Positions 10,631 through 20,409 of a stretch of DNA of 64,000 nt are shown here, piece after piece. The first letter of the stretch is position 1. Each line of letters starts with the position of its first letter. Where the stretch lies: NCBI RefSeq assembly GCF_000407505.1, contig NZ_ASWE01000004.1:62001-126000 (forward strand). The letters run 5' to 3'. The stretch comes from Enterococcus phoeniculicola ATCC BAA-412. GTDB lineage: Bacteria; Bacillota; Bacilli; Lactobacillales; Enterococcaceae. A program made the position numbers and the translations under genes. Below the pieces are notes generated by a model. That model saw only the letters and a list, made by a program, of their open reading frames with translations, did not search any database and was not told the origin of the DNA.

Positions 10631-11845
10631 ATGGAGCAAATAAAAAAAGGAAAAGAAATAGGGAAACGAGAAGAAAAGCAGAATGGAATTAAAGAACGAT
10701 TATTAGATATATTCAGCAAATATAGTATGGTGATTATTTTAGTCTTTTTATTAATCGCCTTTCAGCTATTAACGAATGGTATTTTTTGGAGACCTTTGAA
10801 TATTACGAATCTCGTATTACAAAATAGCCACATTTTAATTTTGGCAGCAGGGATGCTACTTGTTGTTTTACTGGGGCATGTCGATTTATCTGTAGGTTCA
10901 GTGATGGCTTTTGTCGGTGCAATTGCAGGTGTTCTAATGGTAAACAAAGGGATGAGTCCCTGGTTAGCTGTTCCCATCTGTTTATTAATTGGGGCAGTTA
11001 TTGGTGCATGGCAGGGCTTCTGGGTTGCCTATGTTGGCATTCCTGCGTTTATCGTTACATTAGCAGGCTTGCTCATGTTTCGAGGTCTAACACAAGTCGT
11101 TCTTGGCGGACAGTCTTTAGCGCCATTTCCTGTCATTTTTCAAAAAATTTCAACAGGTTATTTGCCAGATATAATTTCTGGCGAGCACATTCATATGCTG
11201 TCTATGCTGATTGGGGCAGTCTTGTCTATCATGCTAGTACTGAGTCAGTGGAAGGCGAGAGAAAAAAGAAAAAAGAACTTATTTGACGTAGAGAGTTCTT
11301 CATTTTTCTTGCTTAAATCACTCTTTACTGTACTAGTTGTCATGGGAGTAACCTATATTTTTTCTTCCTATTCAGGATACCCTATTATCTTAATTCTTCT
11401 TGGCGTTCTTGTGTTTGCATATTCTTTTTTGACAAATAAGACGATTATAGGACGACAAATTTATGCAACGGGAGGAAATAAAAAAGCTGCAGAGCTATCT
11501 GGAATTAAAACAAAACGTATCACCTTTTGGGTGTTTGTCAATATGGGCATGATGGCGGCTTTGGCTGGATTAATTTTAGCTGCCCGATTAAATGCAGCAA
11601 CCCCTCAGGCAGGAACTTCTATGGAACTGGATGCAATGGCTGCGGTATACTTTGGCGGAGCTTCTACATCAGGAGGGATAGGAACAGTGATGGGGGCAAT
11701 CGTCGGCGGATTGGTAATGGGTGTTTTAAATAATGGCATGTCTATTTTGGGCGTGGGTGTGGACTGGCAGCAAGCAATTAAAGGATTGATTCTTCTGTTA
11801 GCCGTTGTATTAGACATTTACAACAAAAAGAAAAAAATCTCATAG
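10631..11845 (+). CDS. mmsB: Multiple-monosaccharide ABC transporter permease
   Basis: This is an integral membrane permease of the RbsC/XylH/GguB family (404 residues) with about ten hydrophobic segments. It carries the family motif GHVDLSVGS after the first two helices and 'ATGGNKKAAELSGI' before the last third. I start it at ATG 10631, directly after the mmsA stop, with GAAGG upstream; the in-frame GTG at 10619 lies inside mmsA and lacks its own site. It completes the chvE-mmsA-mmsB importer. A hairpin at 11934 ends the unit. Confidence 0.93.
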   Translation: MEQIKKGKEIGKREEKQNGIKERLLDIFSKYSMVIILVFLLIAFQLLTNGIFWRPLNITNLVLQNSHILILAAGMLLVVLLGHVDLSVGSVMAFVGAIAGVLMVNKGMSPWLAVPICLLIGAVIGAWQGFWVAYVGIPAFIVTLAGLLMFRGLTQVVLGGQSLAPFPVIFQKISTGYLPDIISGEHIHMLSMLIGAVLSIMLVLSQWKAREKRKKNLFDVESSSFFLLKSLFTVLVVMGVTYIFSSYSGYPIILILLGVLVFAYSFLTNKTIIGRQIYATGGNKKAAELSGIKTKRITFWVFVNMGMMAALAGLILAARLNAATPQAGTSMELDAMAAVYFGGASTSGGIGTVMGAIVGGLVMGVLNNGMSILGVGVDWQQAIKGLILLLAVVLDIYNKKKKIS

Positions 11846-11933
11846 ATATCGTTTGTAAAAAAATCATAAATAAAAAATATACAAGTAAAAACGGATTAAA
11901 CGAACACTGGAACTGAACAAAAATATTTAAAGG

Positions 11934-11970
11934 AACTTTGTTATCTAATGAACAAAGTTACCGTTTTCTT
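11934..11970 (+). terminator. Terminator after the monosaccharide ABC operon
   Basis: A perfect 9-bp inverted repeat, AACTTTGTT / AACAAAGTT, with an 8-base loop is followed by a short T-rich stretch. It lies in the 315-base gap between mmsB and fba, which also holds the fba promoter and a small palindrome (GGAAATTTCC, 12040-12049) of unknown meaning. Confidence 0.6.
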
Positions 11971-12066
11971 TGCAGTATATAGCCATCTTATAGAAATAGT
12001 ATATTTATATTAAGTGATATTTTAATTGAAAATAACTATGGAAATTTCCAAATTCGATGATTTTAG

Positions 12067-12095
12067 TAGAAAAGTACCGAAATGTTTGCTAAAAT
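12067..12095 (+). promoter_or_regulatory. fba promoter with extended -10
   Basis: An extended -10 TGCTAAAAT (12087-12095) lies 17 bases after a weak -35 TAGAAA (12067-12072). It is about 65 bases upstream of the fba start. Confidence 0.55.
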
Positions 12096-12160
12096 GTAAC
12101 TGTTGGTTAGGGGAGATCCCCTTAACAAATTTGTTTATACAAACTTAGGAGGAATTTTTT

Positions 12161-13027
12161 ATGCCATTAGTATCAGGAACAGAATTTCTTAAAGCTGCTC
12201 ACAAAGGCGGTTACGGTGTTGGAGGATTCAACACAAACAATTTGGAATGGACAAAAGCGATTCTTGAAGCTGCTGAAGCGAAAAAAGCACCAGTATTGAT
12301 TCAAACTTCTATGGGCGCTGCTAAATACATGGGCGGATACAAAGTATGTTACGATTTAGTAAAAGACTTAGTAGACTCAATGGGTATTACAGTACCAGTT
12401 GCAATTCACTTAGATCATGGTGAATACGAAGATGCATTAGAATGTATTGAAATTGGTTATACTTCTGTAATGTTTGATGGTTCTCATTTACCATTTGAAG
12501 AAAACATCGAAAAAGCAAAAGACGTTGTTGCAAAAGCACATGCTAAAGGTGTTTCTGTAGAATGTGAAGTGGGTTCAATCGGCGGAGAAGAAGACGGAAT
12601 CATTGGTTCTGGCGAATTAGCTGATATTGAAGAATGTAAACAAATGGTTGCTACAGGTATTGATTACCTAGCATGCGGAATTGGTAATATTCATGGTTCT
12701 TATCCTGATAACTGGACTGGTTTAGCATTTGATCATTTACAAGCTATTTCAGACGCTGTTGGCGATATTCCATTAGTATTACACGGAGGTTCTGGTATTC
12801 CTTTAGAACAAGTTCAAAAAGCGATTTCTATGGGTGTATCTAAAATCAACGTAAATACTGAATGTCAAGAAGTATTTGCTGCTGCAACTCGTAAATATAT
12901 CGAAGAAGGAAAAGATCTTGAAGGTAAAGGTTTTGACCCTCGTAAATTACTAGCACCAGGAACAAAAGCTGTTACTGAATTAGTAGAACAACGTATCGAA
13001 TGGTTCGGTTCAACTAACAAAGCATAA
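12161..13027 (+). CDS. fba: Class II fructose-1,6-bisphosphate aldolase
   Basis: This is the zinc-dependent glycolytic aldolase that cleaves fructose 1,6-bisphosphate to two triose phosphates. The 288-residue length fits the Gram-positive class IIA/GatY-related form. Metal-binding and active-site signatures are HLDHGE (about residue 85), GSIGGEEDG, a conserved IHG and LHGGSGI. A strong AGGAGG precedes the ATG. Codon use looks more biased (repeated GAA, GTA, GGT) than the flanking sugar genes, as expected of an abundant glycolytic enzyme. It is monocistronic with its own terminator. The flanking order fba-murA-rho-rpmE matches other Firmicutes. Confidence 0.97.
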   Translation: MPLVSGTEFLKAAHKGGYGVGGFNTNNLEWTKAILEAAEAKKAPVLIQTSMGAAKYMGGYKVCYDLVKDLVDSMGITVPVAIHLDHGEYEDALECIEIGYTSVMFDGSHLPFEENIEKAKDVVAKAHAKGVSVECEVGSIGGEEDGIIGSGELADIEECKQMVATGIDYLACGIGNIHGSYPDNWTGLAFDHLQAISDAVGDIPLVLHGGSGIPLEQVQKAISMGVSKINVNTECQEVFAAATRKYIEEGKDLEGKGFDPRKLLAPGTKAVTELVEQRIEWFGSTNKA

Positions 13028-13043
13028 TAAATTCTGATTTTAT

Positions 13044-13078
13044 AAAAGTGCCCCTCATCTGAGGAGCACTTTTTTATT
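13044..13078 (+). terminator. fba terminator
   Basis: AAAGTGC and CCTCA pair with TGAGG and GCACTTT, followed by TTTTTATTTA. Confidence 0.85.
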
Positions 13079-13141
13079 TATCCTTTTAGAAAAGTAGCGA
13101 TGCAACGAACGGTAGAGATGAATATATGTAAATGAGTGAAT

Positions 13142-13561
13142 TTAGCGGAGCTTATGGCTTGCGATTTTTTTCTCCAAATCACTTAAATAGCGTGTTTGTA
13201 TTTTTTTTAGATTTAATGCAAAAAAAGAAACCGCCCAAATGAATGGATTTTTAATGATTAATTCTTCTGTAAAGACTATTTGTGTTGTTTCAGGTGACAA
13301 TGCGGTAAAGACTCCAATCCAGTCCCCGATGAATTGCTTGTTTTTCATGGAAAATGTATATCGTTTATTTCTCTCTTTTTTGGTAATTGTAAAGTGAGTA
13401 GCCCCGCCACCCTTGTAATGTTCAATAAATGTTTTTTCATCTACCTGCTCAATTTTTTCTACATCCGATCGCCACGTGTAGTCGGAGTTGTCGGTTACAA
13501 CTGCCCATACTTCATCAATCGGATAGGGAAGGACTTGTGTAACTGTACTGGTACGTTTCAT
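13142..13561 (-). CDS. SRPBCC-family (polyketide cyclase/START-like) protein
   Basis: This small 139-residue cytoplasmic protein has the SRPBCC pattern: an N-terminal strand leading into 'LPYPIDEVWAVVTD', a central 'Y..GGGATHFTI' strand pair, and a long C-terminal helix. Members of this fold bind hydrophobic ligands, and no enzyme activity can be assigned. AAGGAG precedes the ATG. It stands alone on the minus strand between fba and murA and is an extra gene relative to the core Firmicutes order. Confidence 0.7.
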   Translation of the reverse strand: MKRTSTVTQVLPYPIDEVWAVVTDNSDYTWRSDVEKIEQVDEKTFIEHYKGGGATHFTITKKERNKRYTFSMKNKQFIGDWIGVFTALSPETTQIVFTEELIIKNPFIWAVSFFALNLKKIQTRYLSDLEKKIASHKLR

Positions 13562-13654
13562 GCTGCTCTCCTTATCTTATTCATAGTTTTTAATTTCCAT
13601 AGAAATATCTAGATATCTGTCTTATTTTATTATCTTTTTTCTTTTTCTACAATA

Positions 13655-13663
13655 TGGTAAAAT
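13655..13663 (+). promoter_or_regulatory. Extended -10 for murA-rho
   Basis: TGGTAAAAT, an extended -10, lies 62 bases ahead of the murA start. No good -35 is visible, which an extended -10 can tolerate. Confidence 0.45.
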
Positions 13664-13725
13664 GGATAATAGTGCAAATAGGCATTTTTTTAGTTCTTAA
13701 ACCAAAAAGTATAGGTGAATATAAA

Positions 13726-14997
13726 ATGAAAAAAATTAAAATAAATGGTAATCGCCCCTTAAAAGGCGAAGTGACGATAAGTGGTGCAAAAAATAGTGCG
13801 GTAGCTTTGATACCTGCTGCTATTTTAGCTGATTCTCCAGTGACTCTTGAGGGAGTTCCTGACATACAAGATGTACATTCATTAATTGAAATTTTAGAAA
13901 TTATGGGTGCAAAAACCAAATTTGAAAATAATCAGTTAGAAATTGATCCTAGAGAAATTGTTTCCGTACCCATGCCAAGTGGGAAAATTAACAGCTTACG
14001 TGCCTCATATTATTTTATGGGCTCTTTATTAGGAAAGTTTGGCGAAGCGGTAGTTGGCTTGCCTGGAGGCTGCTATCTAGGTCCGCGTCCAATCGATTTG
14101 CATATTAAAGGGTTTGAAGCCCTAGGCGCCACTGTTAATAATGAACATGGGGCAATGTACATACGTACAGAAAAAGGTCCATTGAAAGCAACACGTATTT
14201 TTATGGACATGGTTTCGATTGGTGCAACGATTAATGTTATGTTGGCTGCGGTAAAAGCAGAAGGAAAAACAATTATTGAAAATGCGGCTAGAGAACCAGA
14301 AATTATTGATGTAGCCACTTTGTTAAACAATATGGGTGCTAAGATTCGTGGCGCTGGAACGGATATTATTCGTATTGAAGGTGTAAATGAACTGCACGGT
14401 TGCCGTCATTCAATTATTCCAGATCGTATTGAAGCAGGTACTTATTTAGCTATGGCAGCAGCTGTAGGTGAAGGAATTGTTGTAAAAAATGTTATTTTTG
14501 AACATTTAGAAAGTTTTATTGCCAAGTTACAGGAAATTGGTGTACAAATGAATATCGGAGAAGACGAGATTGAGGTGCTGCCGTCTCATGATTTGAAAGC
14601 TGTTCATGTGATGACGTACCCTTACCCAGGGTTTGCAACGGATTTACAACAACCTTTGACGCCTCTACTTCTTAAAGCAAAAGGAACCGCAGAAATAACT
14701 GATACTATTTATTCAAAACGTGTAAATCATATTCCTGAGCTTGCTCGAATGGGAGCAGATGCAACGGTTGAAGGAAATCTGATTGTTTTAAACGGACCGA
14801 ATAAATTACATGGAGCAGAAGTTGTTGCTTCAGATTTGCGTGCAGGTGCTTGTCTGGTAATTGCAGGATTGATGGCAGAAGGAACAACTACTGTTTATAA
14901 TGTAGATTATATTCTTCGCGGTTACGATCATATTATCGAGAAACTTACTGCTTTAGGAGCAGATATTCAAATGATAGAGGAAGAGGCTGAAAAATGA
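13726..14997 (+). CDS. murA: UDP-N-acetylglucosamine 1-carboxyvinyltransferase
   Basis: It transfers enolpyruvate from PEP to UDP-GlcNAc, the first committed step of peptidoglycan synthesis and the fosfomycin target. At 423 residues it is full length. It starts with the typical '[20 protein letters not shown]' and has the active-site cysteine loop [12 protein letters not shown] 13726 is preceded by AGGTGA; the frame is open 24 codons further upstream, but those residues are hydrophobic and unlike the family. Next to rho it corresponds to the second Firmicutes paralogue (MurZ/MurAB). Its stop overlaps the rho start (ATGA), so the two are translationally coupled. Confidence 0.95.
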   Translation: MKKIKINGNRPLKGEVTISGAKNSAVALIPAAILADSPVTLEGVPDIQDVHSLIEILEIMGAKTKFENNQLEIDPREIVSVPMPSGKINSLRASYYFMGSLLGKFGEAVVGLPGGCYLGPRPIDLHIKGFEALGATVNNEHGAMYIRTEKGPLKATRIFMDMVSIGATINVMLAAVKAEGKTIIENAAREPEIIDVATLLNNMGAKIRGAGTDIIRIEGVNELHGCRHSIIPDRIEAGTYLAMAAAVGEGIVVKNVIFEHLESFIAKLQEIGVQMNIGEDEIEVLPSHDLKAVHVMTYPYPGFATDLQQPLTPLLLKAKGTAEITDTIYSKRVNHIPELARMGADATVEGNLIVLNGPNKLHGAEVVASDLRAGACLVIAGLMAEGTTTVYNVDYILRGYDHIIEKLTALGADIQMIEEEAEK

Positions 14998-16289
14998 GCG
15001 ATTATTTAACAATGGCGGAACTTGAAAATAAAACGTTAAAAGAAATATATACTTACGCAAAAGATTTTAAGATTCCATACTACAGCCAAATGAATAAAAA
15101 AGAGTTGTCTCTGTCTGTTATACGTGCACAAGCCGAAAAACAAGGCTTCTTTTACATGGAAGGGATTCTAGATATTGTGGGGCAAGAAGGCTACGGCTTC
15201 TTGCGTCCGATTAACTACGGACCAAGTGTGGAGGATATTTATATTTCTTCATCACAAATTCGTCGTTTTAGTTTAAGAAACGGGGATAAAGTAGCAGGAA
15301 AAGCACGTCCACCCAAAGAATCTGAACGTTATTATGGTTTAATGCATGTTGAAAGTGTCAACGGAAAAGATCCTGAGGAAGCAAAAGAACGTCCTCACTT
15401 CCCAGCGTTAACCCCTCTTTATCCAGAAAAGCAAATTAAACTGGAAACCACAACGGGCCGATTAGCGACTCGTATGATTGATATCTTTTCTCCCGTGGGA
15501 TTTGGTCAGCGTGGGCTGATTGTTGCTCCACCAAAAGCCGGAAAAACAAGTGTTTTAAAAGAAATTGCAAATGGAATTACAGATAACTATCCAGATGTAG
15601 AATTGATTTTGTTATTAATTGATGAGCGTCCGGAAGAAGTGACTGATTTAGAGCGAAGTGTGAAGGGGGATGTTGTTTCTTCAACCTTTGATCAACAGCC
15701 GCAAAATCACACACGTGTCGCTGAATTGGTCTTGGAACGGGCGATGAGACTTGTGGAGGATAAGCGGGATGTAGTTATCTTAATGGATAGTATCACTCGT
15801 TTAGCACGTGCATATAATTTAGTGATGCCGCCAAGCGGAAGAACTCTAAGCGGAGGGATTGATCCGGTTGCTTTATACAAACCTAAGAAATTCTTTGGTG
15901 CGGCTAGAAATATTGAAGAAGGCGGCAGCTTGACGATTTTAGCTACGGCTTTGGTTGATACTGGTAGCCGAATGGACGATATTATCTATGAAGAATTTAA
16001 GGGAACTGGAAATATGGAACTTCATCTGTCACGTGATTTGGCAGAACGACGTATTTTCCCTGCCATTGATATTAAGAAATCAGGCACACGAAAAGAAGAG
16101 CTGCTAATGGCTCCTGAGAAATTAGAGGATCTTTGGAAATTGAGAAATAATATGACTGGAGATTCATTGGATTACACAGAACAACTGATTCAATTTTTGA
16201 GAAAAACAAAAAATAATGATCAGTTTTTTGAAGCATTTCAAGATGTTTCTTTTGGAAGTCGCACACCAAGAAGAAATCAAAAAAGATAA
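14994..16289 (+). CDS. rho: Transcription termination factor Rho
   Basis: This hexameric RNA-dependent ATPase ends transcription. The 431 residues contain an N-terminal Rho-N helix bundle, a cold-shock-like RNA-binding domain (about residues 50-125, 'GYGFLRP') and a RecA-type ATPase. The ATPase has P-loop APPKAGKTS, the Q-loop region DERPEEVTD and Walker [15 protein letters not shown]. Both key P-loop residues Lys and Thr are present. It overlaps murA by 4 bases. Confidence 0.97.
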   Translation: MSDYLTMAELENKTLKEIYTYAKDFKIPYYSQMNKKELSLSVIRAQAEKQGFFYMEGILDIVGQEGYGFLRPINYGPSVEDIYISSSQIRRFSLRNGDKVAGKARPPKESERYYGLMHVESVNGKDPEEAKERPHFPALTPLYPEKQIKLETTTGRLATRMIDIFSPVGFGQRGLIVAPPKAGKTSVLKEIANGITDNYPDVELILLLIDERPEEVTDLERSVKGDVVSSTFDQQPQNHTRVAELVLERAMRLVEDKRDVVILMDSITRLARAYNLVMPPSGRTLSGGIDPVALYKPKKFFGAARNIEEGGSLTILATALVDTGSRMDDIIYEEFKGTGNMELHLSRDLAERRIFPAIDIKKSGTRKEELLMAPEKLEDLWKLRNNMTGDSLDYTEQLIQFLRKTKNNDQFFEAFQDVSFGSRTPRRNQKR

Positions 16290-16387
16290 TTGCATATTGA
16301 AACAAATCATGGTACGATATTACTGTTGTAAATCGACAAATCAACTCTGACTCAGCAAATGATTCAGGGCAAAGGAGCGAACGAAAG

Positions 16388-16651
16388 ATGAAAGAAAATA
16401 TCCATCCAGAATATCATCCAGTAGTATTTATGGACTCAACAACTGGTTTTAAATTCTTGTCAGGTTCTACAAAATCTTCACAAGAAACAGTTGAATGGGA
16501 AGACGGAAATACTTACCCAGTAATCCGTGTCGAAGTCACTTCTGACTCACATCCATTTTACACTGGACGTCAAAAATTCACACAAGCAGATGGACGTGTG
16601 GACCGTTTCAACAAAAAATACGGTATCAAAGACACAAACGCTGCAGAATAA
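16388..16651 (+). CDS. rpmE2: 50S ribosomal protein L31 type B
   Basis: The 87-residue L31 is of the zinc-free type B class. It lacks the CxxC pair and carries the diagnostic [19 protein letters not shown] and [11 protein letters not shown]. Many Firmicutes have it directly after rho, as here. An AAAGGAGCG site precedes the ATG. Its own terminator follows. Confidence 0.96.
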   Translation: MKENIHPEYHPVVFMDSTTGFKFLSGSTKSSQETVEWEDGNTYPVIRVEVTSDSHPFYTGRQKFTQADGRVDRFNKKYGIKDTNAAE

Positions 16652-16662
16652 GAGACAAGATA

Positions 16663-16699
16663 AAGAAGCCATTCTTGAAGGAGGACGGCTTCTTTTTTT
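16663..16699 (+). terminator. rpmE2 terminator
   Basis: AAGAAGCC and GGCTTCTT form a perfect 8-bp stem followed by a T-run. Confidence 0.85.
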
Positions 16700-16769
16700 G
16701 GTTCAATGTGAGAAAGACTTGCTAAGCTAGCTAGTTCCCAAAATAAGCTATTTTTCTGTTTATGCTAAG

Positions 16770-17936
16770 CTAGAGTATATGACGATGGTTTACTAGTTTT
16801 AACTGCTCTATATTTAAAAAAGCTTGTGCTGAATGAGCAATTGCTCCGTAAATTACGGGATTCCATTCAATTGGACTTTGTAGGATATGCACTTTTTTTG
16901 TAAAGCGATTAATAAGTGAAGATTGAATGATAGTCACAATATTTGGAATCTTTTTTGTTAAGGTGCTATTTAAAATAACGAGTTCAGGAGCATAGAGCAT
17001 AATTGTGTTGTTAATCGCAATGGTTAGGTAGTTGGCGTATTTTTCAATGATTGTTACGACATCTGCATCCCCAATATTATACAAAGCTGCGACGACATCA
17101 GAGTTTACTTTTTTCAGATTTTTTTTCTCACTTATTTCCTGATAAATGACCTTTGTCGAGCAATACTGTTCAAGACAACCTGAATTCCCACATGGGCAAG
17201 GACGACCGTCAGGAAATAAAATCATATGACCTAACTGTCCAGCATAGCCCATATTACCGATTTCTAGTTTCCCATTTTTCACGATACCAGCACCAATTCC
17301 ACTATGCAGACTAATCGAGATTAGGTTTTCAAACTCTGAAGAAAAAGTATACTCACCTAGAGCAGATAAGTTTGCTTCATTTTCAACACTAACGGGAAAT
17401 GAGTACATGGCGTTTAACTTTTCAATGAGATTCATTTCTGAAAGCCTGTAATAGGAAGTGGTAATGATAGTATTATTCAACACCTGTCCTTGAATTGCAA
17501 TGGTCATGCCAATCACACCGTGAAAAGTAGAGGGTTCATCTTTTCTCAAAGTAGTCACAATTGATTCAATATAATCAAATACATTGCTGTCATCTACTTT
17601 TAAATCATTAAACTGGAGTCTTGCAATTTCACTTCCATCAAGATAAGAAATCATTGCGTCAATATAATCATAGCCCAAATCAATTCCAATAATTAAAGCA
17701 GATTTTGCATTGAAAGTTAACAAAATAGGTTTTCTTCCTCTTGTATTTGCTTCTCCGATTCTTTGCTCAATGACAAGATGGTCATCAATTAGTTTTTTTA
17801 TAATGGAGGAAACGGATGCTTTATTTAAAAAAGAAACTTGACTAAGTTCGGCTCTAGAAATTTCTCCGCTTTTAATTATCTGATTGAGAATCTTTGCTTC
17901 ATTTTGTTCCCGGATTGTATATTTACTAGATATCAT
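16770..17936 (-). CDS. ROK-family transcriptional repressor (XylR/NagC type)
   Basis: An N-terminal winged helix-turn-helix (about residues 15-70, 'ISRAELSQVSFLNKASVSSIIKKL') is followed by a ROK sugar-kinase-like domain. That domain has GIDLGYDYI, GIGAGIV and the zinc motif CPCGNSGCLEQYC. The length of 388 residues is normal for the repressor class (XylR, NagC), which releases DNA when a sugar binds. AAGGAGG precedes the ATG. It is divergent from the GH31-PTS operon, and three copies of the same operator lie between them. I infer that it represses both itself and that operon; the inducer is probably a xyloside or related sugar. Confidence 0.9.
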   Translation of the reverse strand: MISSKYTIREQNEAKILNQIIKSGEISRAELSQVSFLNKASVSSIIKKLIDDHLVIEQRIGEANTRGRKPILLTFNAKSALIIGIDLGYDYIDAMISYLDGSEIARLQFNDLKVDDSNVFDYIESIVTTLRKDEPSTFHGVIGMTIAIQGQVLNNTIITTSYYRLSEMNLIEKLNAMYSFPVSVENEANLSALGEYTFSSEFENLISISLHSGIGAGIVKNGKLEIGNMGYAGQLGHMILFPDGRPCPCGNSGCLEQYCSTKVIYQEISEKKNLKKVNSDVVAALYNIGDADVVTIIEKYANYLTIAINNTIMLYAPELVILNSTLTKKIPNIVTIIQSSLINRFTKKVHILQSPIEWNPVIYGAIAHSAQAFLNIEQLKLVNHRHIL

Positions 17937-17960
17937 GGTGATACCTCCTTATCAGGATAA

Positions 17961-17980
17961 TTAGTTTGTTATGCAAACAA
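17961..17980. promoter_or_regulatory. ROK repressor operator, copy 1
   Basis: TTAGTTTGTTATGCAAACAA, 24 bases from the repressor start codon, is an imperfect palindrome with GTTTG/CAAAC arms. It probably serves autoregulation. Confidence 0.65.
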
Positions 17981-18132
17981 TTTTAAATTTTTATGAGTAA
18001 AAACGAATAGAATAGCTATTTAAACAAATGTATAAGAGACAATCAGTTTCCATATACAACACCTATTATACCAAAATAATCTAAAATAGATAGTTGACTT
18101 TTCTTAGAAAGTGTTTTATATTTTTCATGTAA

Positions 18133-18153
18133 TTAGTTTATCGTGCGAACTAA
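18133..18153. promoter_or_regulatory. ROK repressor operator, copy 2
   Basis: The copy begins TTAGTTTATCGTGC at 18133 and ends GAACTAA at 18153, the most symmetrical of the three. Its outer TTAGTT/AACTAA arms match the XylR-type operator style. Confidence 0.65.
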
Positions 18154-18206
18154 TTGTTTTTTAATTTTAAAAAGGCCTGCTTTTAAAATAGCTATTTTTT
18201 CTTTAA

Positions 18207-18226
18207 TTAGTTTATCGTGTAAACAA
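18207..18226. promoter_or_regulatory. ROK repressor operator, copy 3
   Basis: TTAGTTTATCGTGTAAACAA repeats the core of copy 2 (TTAGTTTATCGTG) 74 bases downstream. It lies just ahead of the candidate promoter for the GH31 gene. Confidence 0.65.
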
Positions 18227-18263
18227 ATAAGGATCTAACAGGTAAGTTTGTCTCTTGAAAATG

Positions 18264-18293
18264 TTGACAACGCTTAAAGGACCAATTTTCAAT
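18264..18293 (+). promoter_or_regulatory. Candidate promoter of the GH31-PTS operon with overlapping cre
   Basis: TTGACA (18264-18269) is a consensus -35, but the -10 is weak (TTCAAT at 18288). TGACAACGCTTAAA (18265-18278) matches cre with one deviation and covers the -35, which would allow CcpA to block polymerase. Confidence 0.5.
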
Positions 18294-18339
18294 AGACTGA
18301 CTTTGAATGAGATTCAAGAATGTAAGGAGAGAATAATTT

Positions 18340-20409
18340 TTGATTAATGTATATCCAACGTATTTTTCTAGAGTTTTCGATGATGAGTTGTTAATCGTAG
18401 AAGCTTGGGGAGAAAATGCTGTAAGGGTCCGTTCATTTATAGATATGAATTATAAGGAACGCTTAAATGCTCTGACACAAGAAAGTAAACAAGGAATTGA
18501 AAAGGTATCCATAAATGAAATAGAAGGCGGCATAGAGTTAATCAATGGAAAAATGAGAGTTGTGCTAGATCACCGTGACAGGCTGACGTTTTACAACGAA
18601 AAAGGAGAAGTATTATTAAAAGAGTATATTCGGTTACGTGCAGTTAAGCATGATGATGGAGCAGAGGATGTTGGAACAGTTGAAATTACGAAGGACTTCA
18701 ACTCTACGTTAAAGCTGAAATCTAGAGAATATCAATCAAATTACTCGAACGATTTTAAAGTAACGACAAGATTTGAACCAAATCCTCAAGAAAAAATATA
18801 TGGGATGGGGCAATATCAACAGACCTATTTAGATCTTAAAAATACGGTCTTAGAGCTTGCGCAAAGAAATTCTCAGATTTCTATTCCATTTTTTATTTCA
18901 AATATTGGTTATGGATTCTTATGGAACAACCCAGGAATTGGGGAGGTTTCATTTGCCAAAAATATTACTAGATGGGAAATGTATTCGACTGATTACATTG
19001 ATTATTGGATTACAGCTGGTGATGAACCGAAAGAAATTTTAAGAAATTATTCAAATGTAACTGGAAAAGCCCCCAAAATGTCTGATAATCTTTTGGGATT
19101 ATGGCAAAGTAAGCTAAGATATCGAACAAAAGATGAGCTTATGGAAGTTGTAAAAACATATAAAGAAAAAGGAATTCCTCTTTCGACAATTGCAATTGAT
19201 TATTTTCATTGGCCAAAGCAAGGAGAATATCGGTTTGATGAGGATTATTGGCCGAACCCTGAAGAAATGATTAAAGAGCTTAAGCAAACCTATCAAGTTG
19301 AACCTATTATTTCTGTTTGGCCTACAGTGCAGACAGATGCAGAAAATTATAATGAATATCTTGAAAATGGTTATCTTGTAAAAGTAAATCGTGGGGTCAG
19401 ATTAACAATGCAAATTCAAGGAAACACAGTTTTCGTGGATATGACAAACGAACAAGCAAGAAACTATGTTTGGAACTTGATTAAAAAAAATTATGTAGAT
19501 AAAGGTGCTCGCTACTTCTGGTTAGACGTTGCGGAACCAGGCTATTCTGTCTATGATTTCGATAATTACCGATATAAAAAGGGAACGGATTTGCAGTGCG
19601 GGAATATTTATCCTATTGATTATTTGAAAATGGTATCAGAGGGTCTGACAGATGAGAAGCCAGTCGTTACACTCGTTCGAGGAGGGTGGGCCGGAGCACA
19701 AAAATATGGCGCACTGCTTTGGTCTGGAGATATTGATTCTAGTTTTGAAGCCTTTCGAAATCAAGTGAATACCGGGTTGAACGTAGGGATGGCGGGAGTT
19801 CCTTGGTGGACAACAGATATTGGAGGATTTCATGGAGGAAATCCAAATGATTCGGAGTTTAGAGAGTTGTTGATTCGATGGTTCGAGTATGCAGTATTTT
19901 CACCTGTATTGAGAATGCACGGAGACAGATTACCACATAGCAAACCATTATCAAATTCTGGTGGTGGGTCAATGGTCACCGGAGCCCCCAATGAGATTTG
20001 GTCATATGGTGCTGAAGTAGAGGGAATTTTAAACAAATATATAAAAATTCGAGAAGCTCTTCGTCCTTATATATCCAAACTGATGGAAGAAGCTCATCTT
20101 TTAGGCGATCCGTTAATGAGAACTCTATTTTATGAGTATCCAGAGGACTTACATGCATGGGAAGTTGAAAATACGTATCTTTTTGGAGCAGATTTATTGG
20201 TCGCTCCAATAATTAATTATGATGAAACTGCTCGAGAAGTGTATCTACCAAAAGGTGACTCATGGATAAATCTTTGGACAAAGGAAACATATGATGGAGG
20301 ACAAACGATTCAAGTAACTGCAAACTTATCGGAAATACCTGTGTTTATAAGAGAAAAAGGAAAAGATAAATTTGATTTATTAGTTAAAACCATTGAGGAG
20401 GAAGTATAA
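18340..20409 (+). CDS. GH31 alpha-glycosidase, probably alpha-xylosidase-like
   Basis: This intracellular glycoside hydrolase (689 residues, no signal peptide) has the GH31 N-terminal beta-sandwich followed by a TIM barrel. The barrel has the region 'IDYFHWPKQGEYRFD', the catalytic nucleophile Asp in YFWLDVAEPGY and the acid/base Asp in LWSGDIDSSF. The WLDxxEP form is seen in alpha-xylosidase-type subgroups. Hydrolysis of an alpha-xyloside such as isoprimeverose is the best guess, with alpha-glucosidase as alternative. Translation starts at TTG 18340 behind AAGGAGA; no in-frame ATG fits. The gene opens an operon with a complete mannose-family PTS, under a ROK repressor. If the PTS imports its substrate, the true substrate may be phosphorylated, which would be unusual for GH31. 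Confidence 0.85.
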   Translation: MINVYPTYFSRVFDDELLIVEAWGENAVRVRSFIDMNYKERLNALTQESKQGIEKVSINEIEGGIELINGKMRVVLDHRDRLTFYNEKGEVLLKEYIRLRAVKHDDGAEDVGTVEITKDFNSTLKLKSREYQSNYSNDFKVTTRFEPNPQEKIYGMGQYQQTYLDLKNTVLELAQRNSQISIPFFISNIGYGFLWNNPGIGEVSFAKNITRWEMYSTDYIDYWITAGDEPKEILRNYSNVTGKAPKMSDNLLGLWQSKLRYRTKDELMEVVKTYKEKGIPLSTIAIDYFHWPKQGEYRFDEDYWPNPEEMIKELKQTYQVEPIISVWPTVQTDAENYNEYLENGYLVKVNRGVRLTMQIQGNTVFVDMTNEQARNYVWNLIKKNYVDKGARYFWLDVAEPGYSVYDFDNYRYKKGTDLQCGNIYPIDYLKMVSEGLTDEKPVVTLVRGGWAGAQKYGALLWSGDIDSSFEAFRNQVNTGLNVGMAGVPWWTTDIGGFHGGNPNDSEFRELLIRWFEYAVFSPVLRMHGDRLPHSKPLSNSGGGSMVTGAPNEIWSYGAEVEGILNKYIKIREALRPYISKLMEEAHLLGDPLMRTLFYEYPEDLHAWEVENTYLFGADLLVAPIINYDETAREVYLPKGDSWINLWTKETYDGGQTIQVTANLSEIPVFIREKGKDKFDLLVKTIEEEV

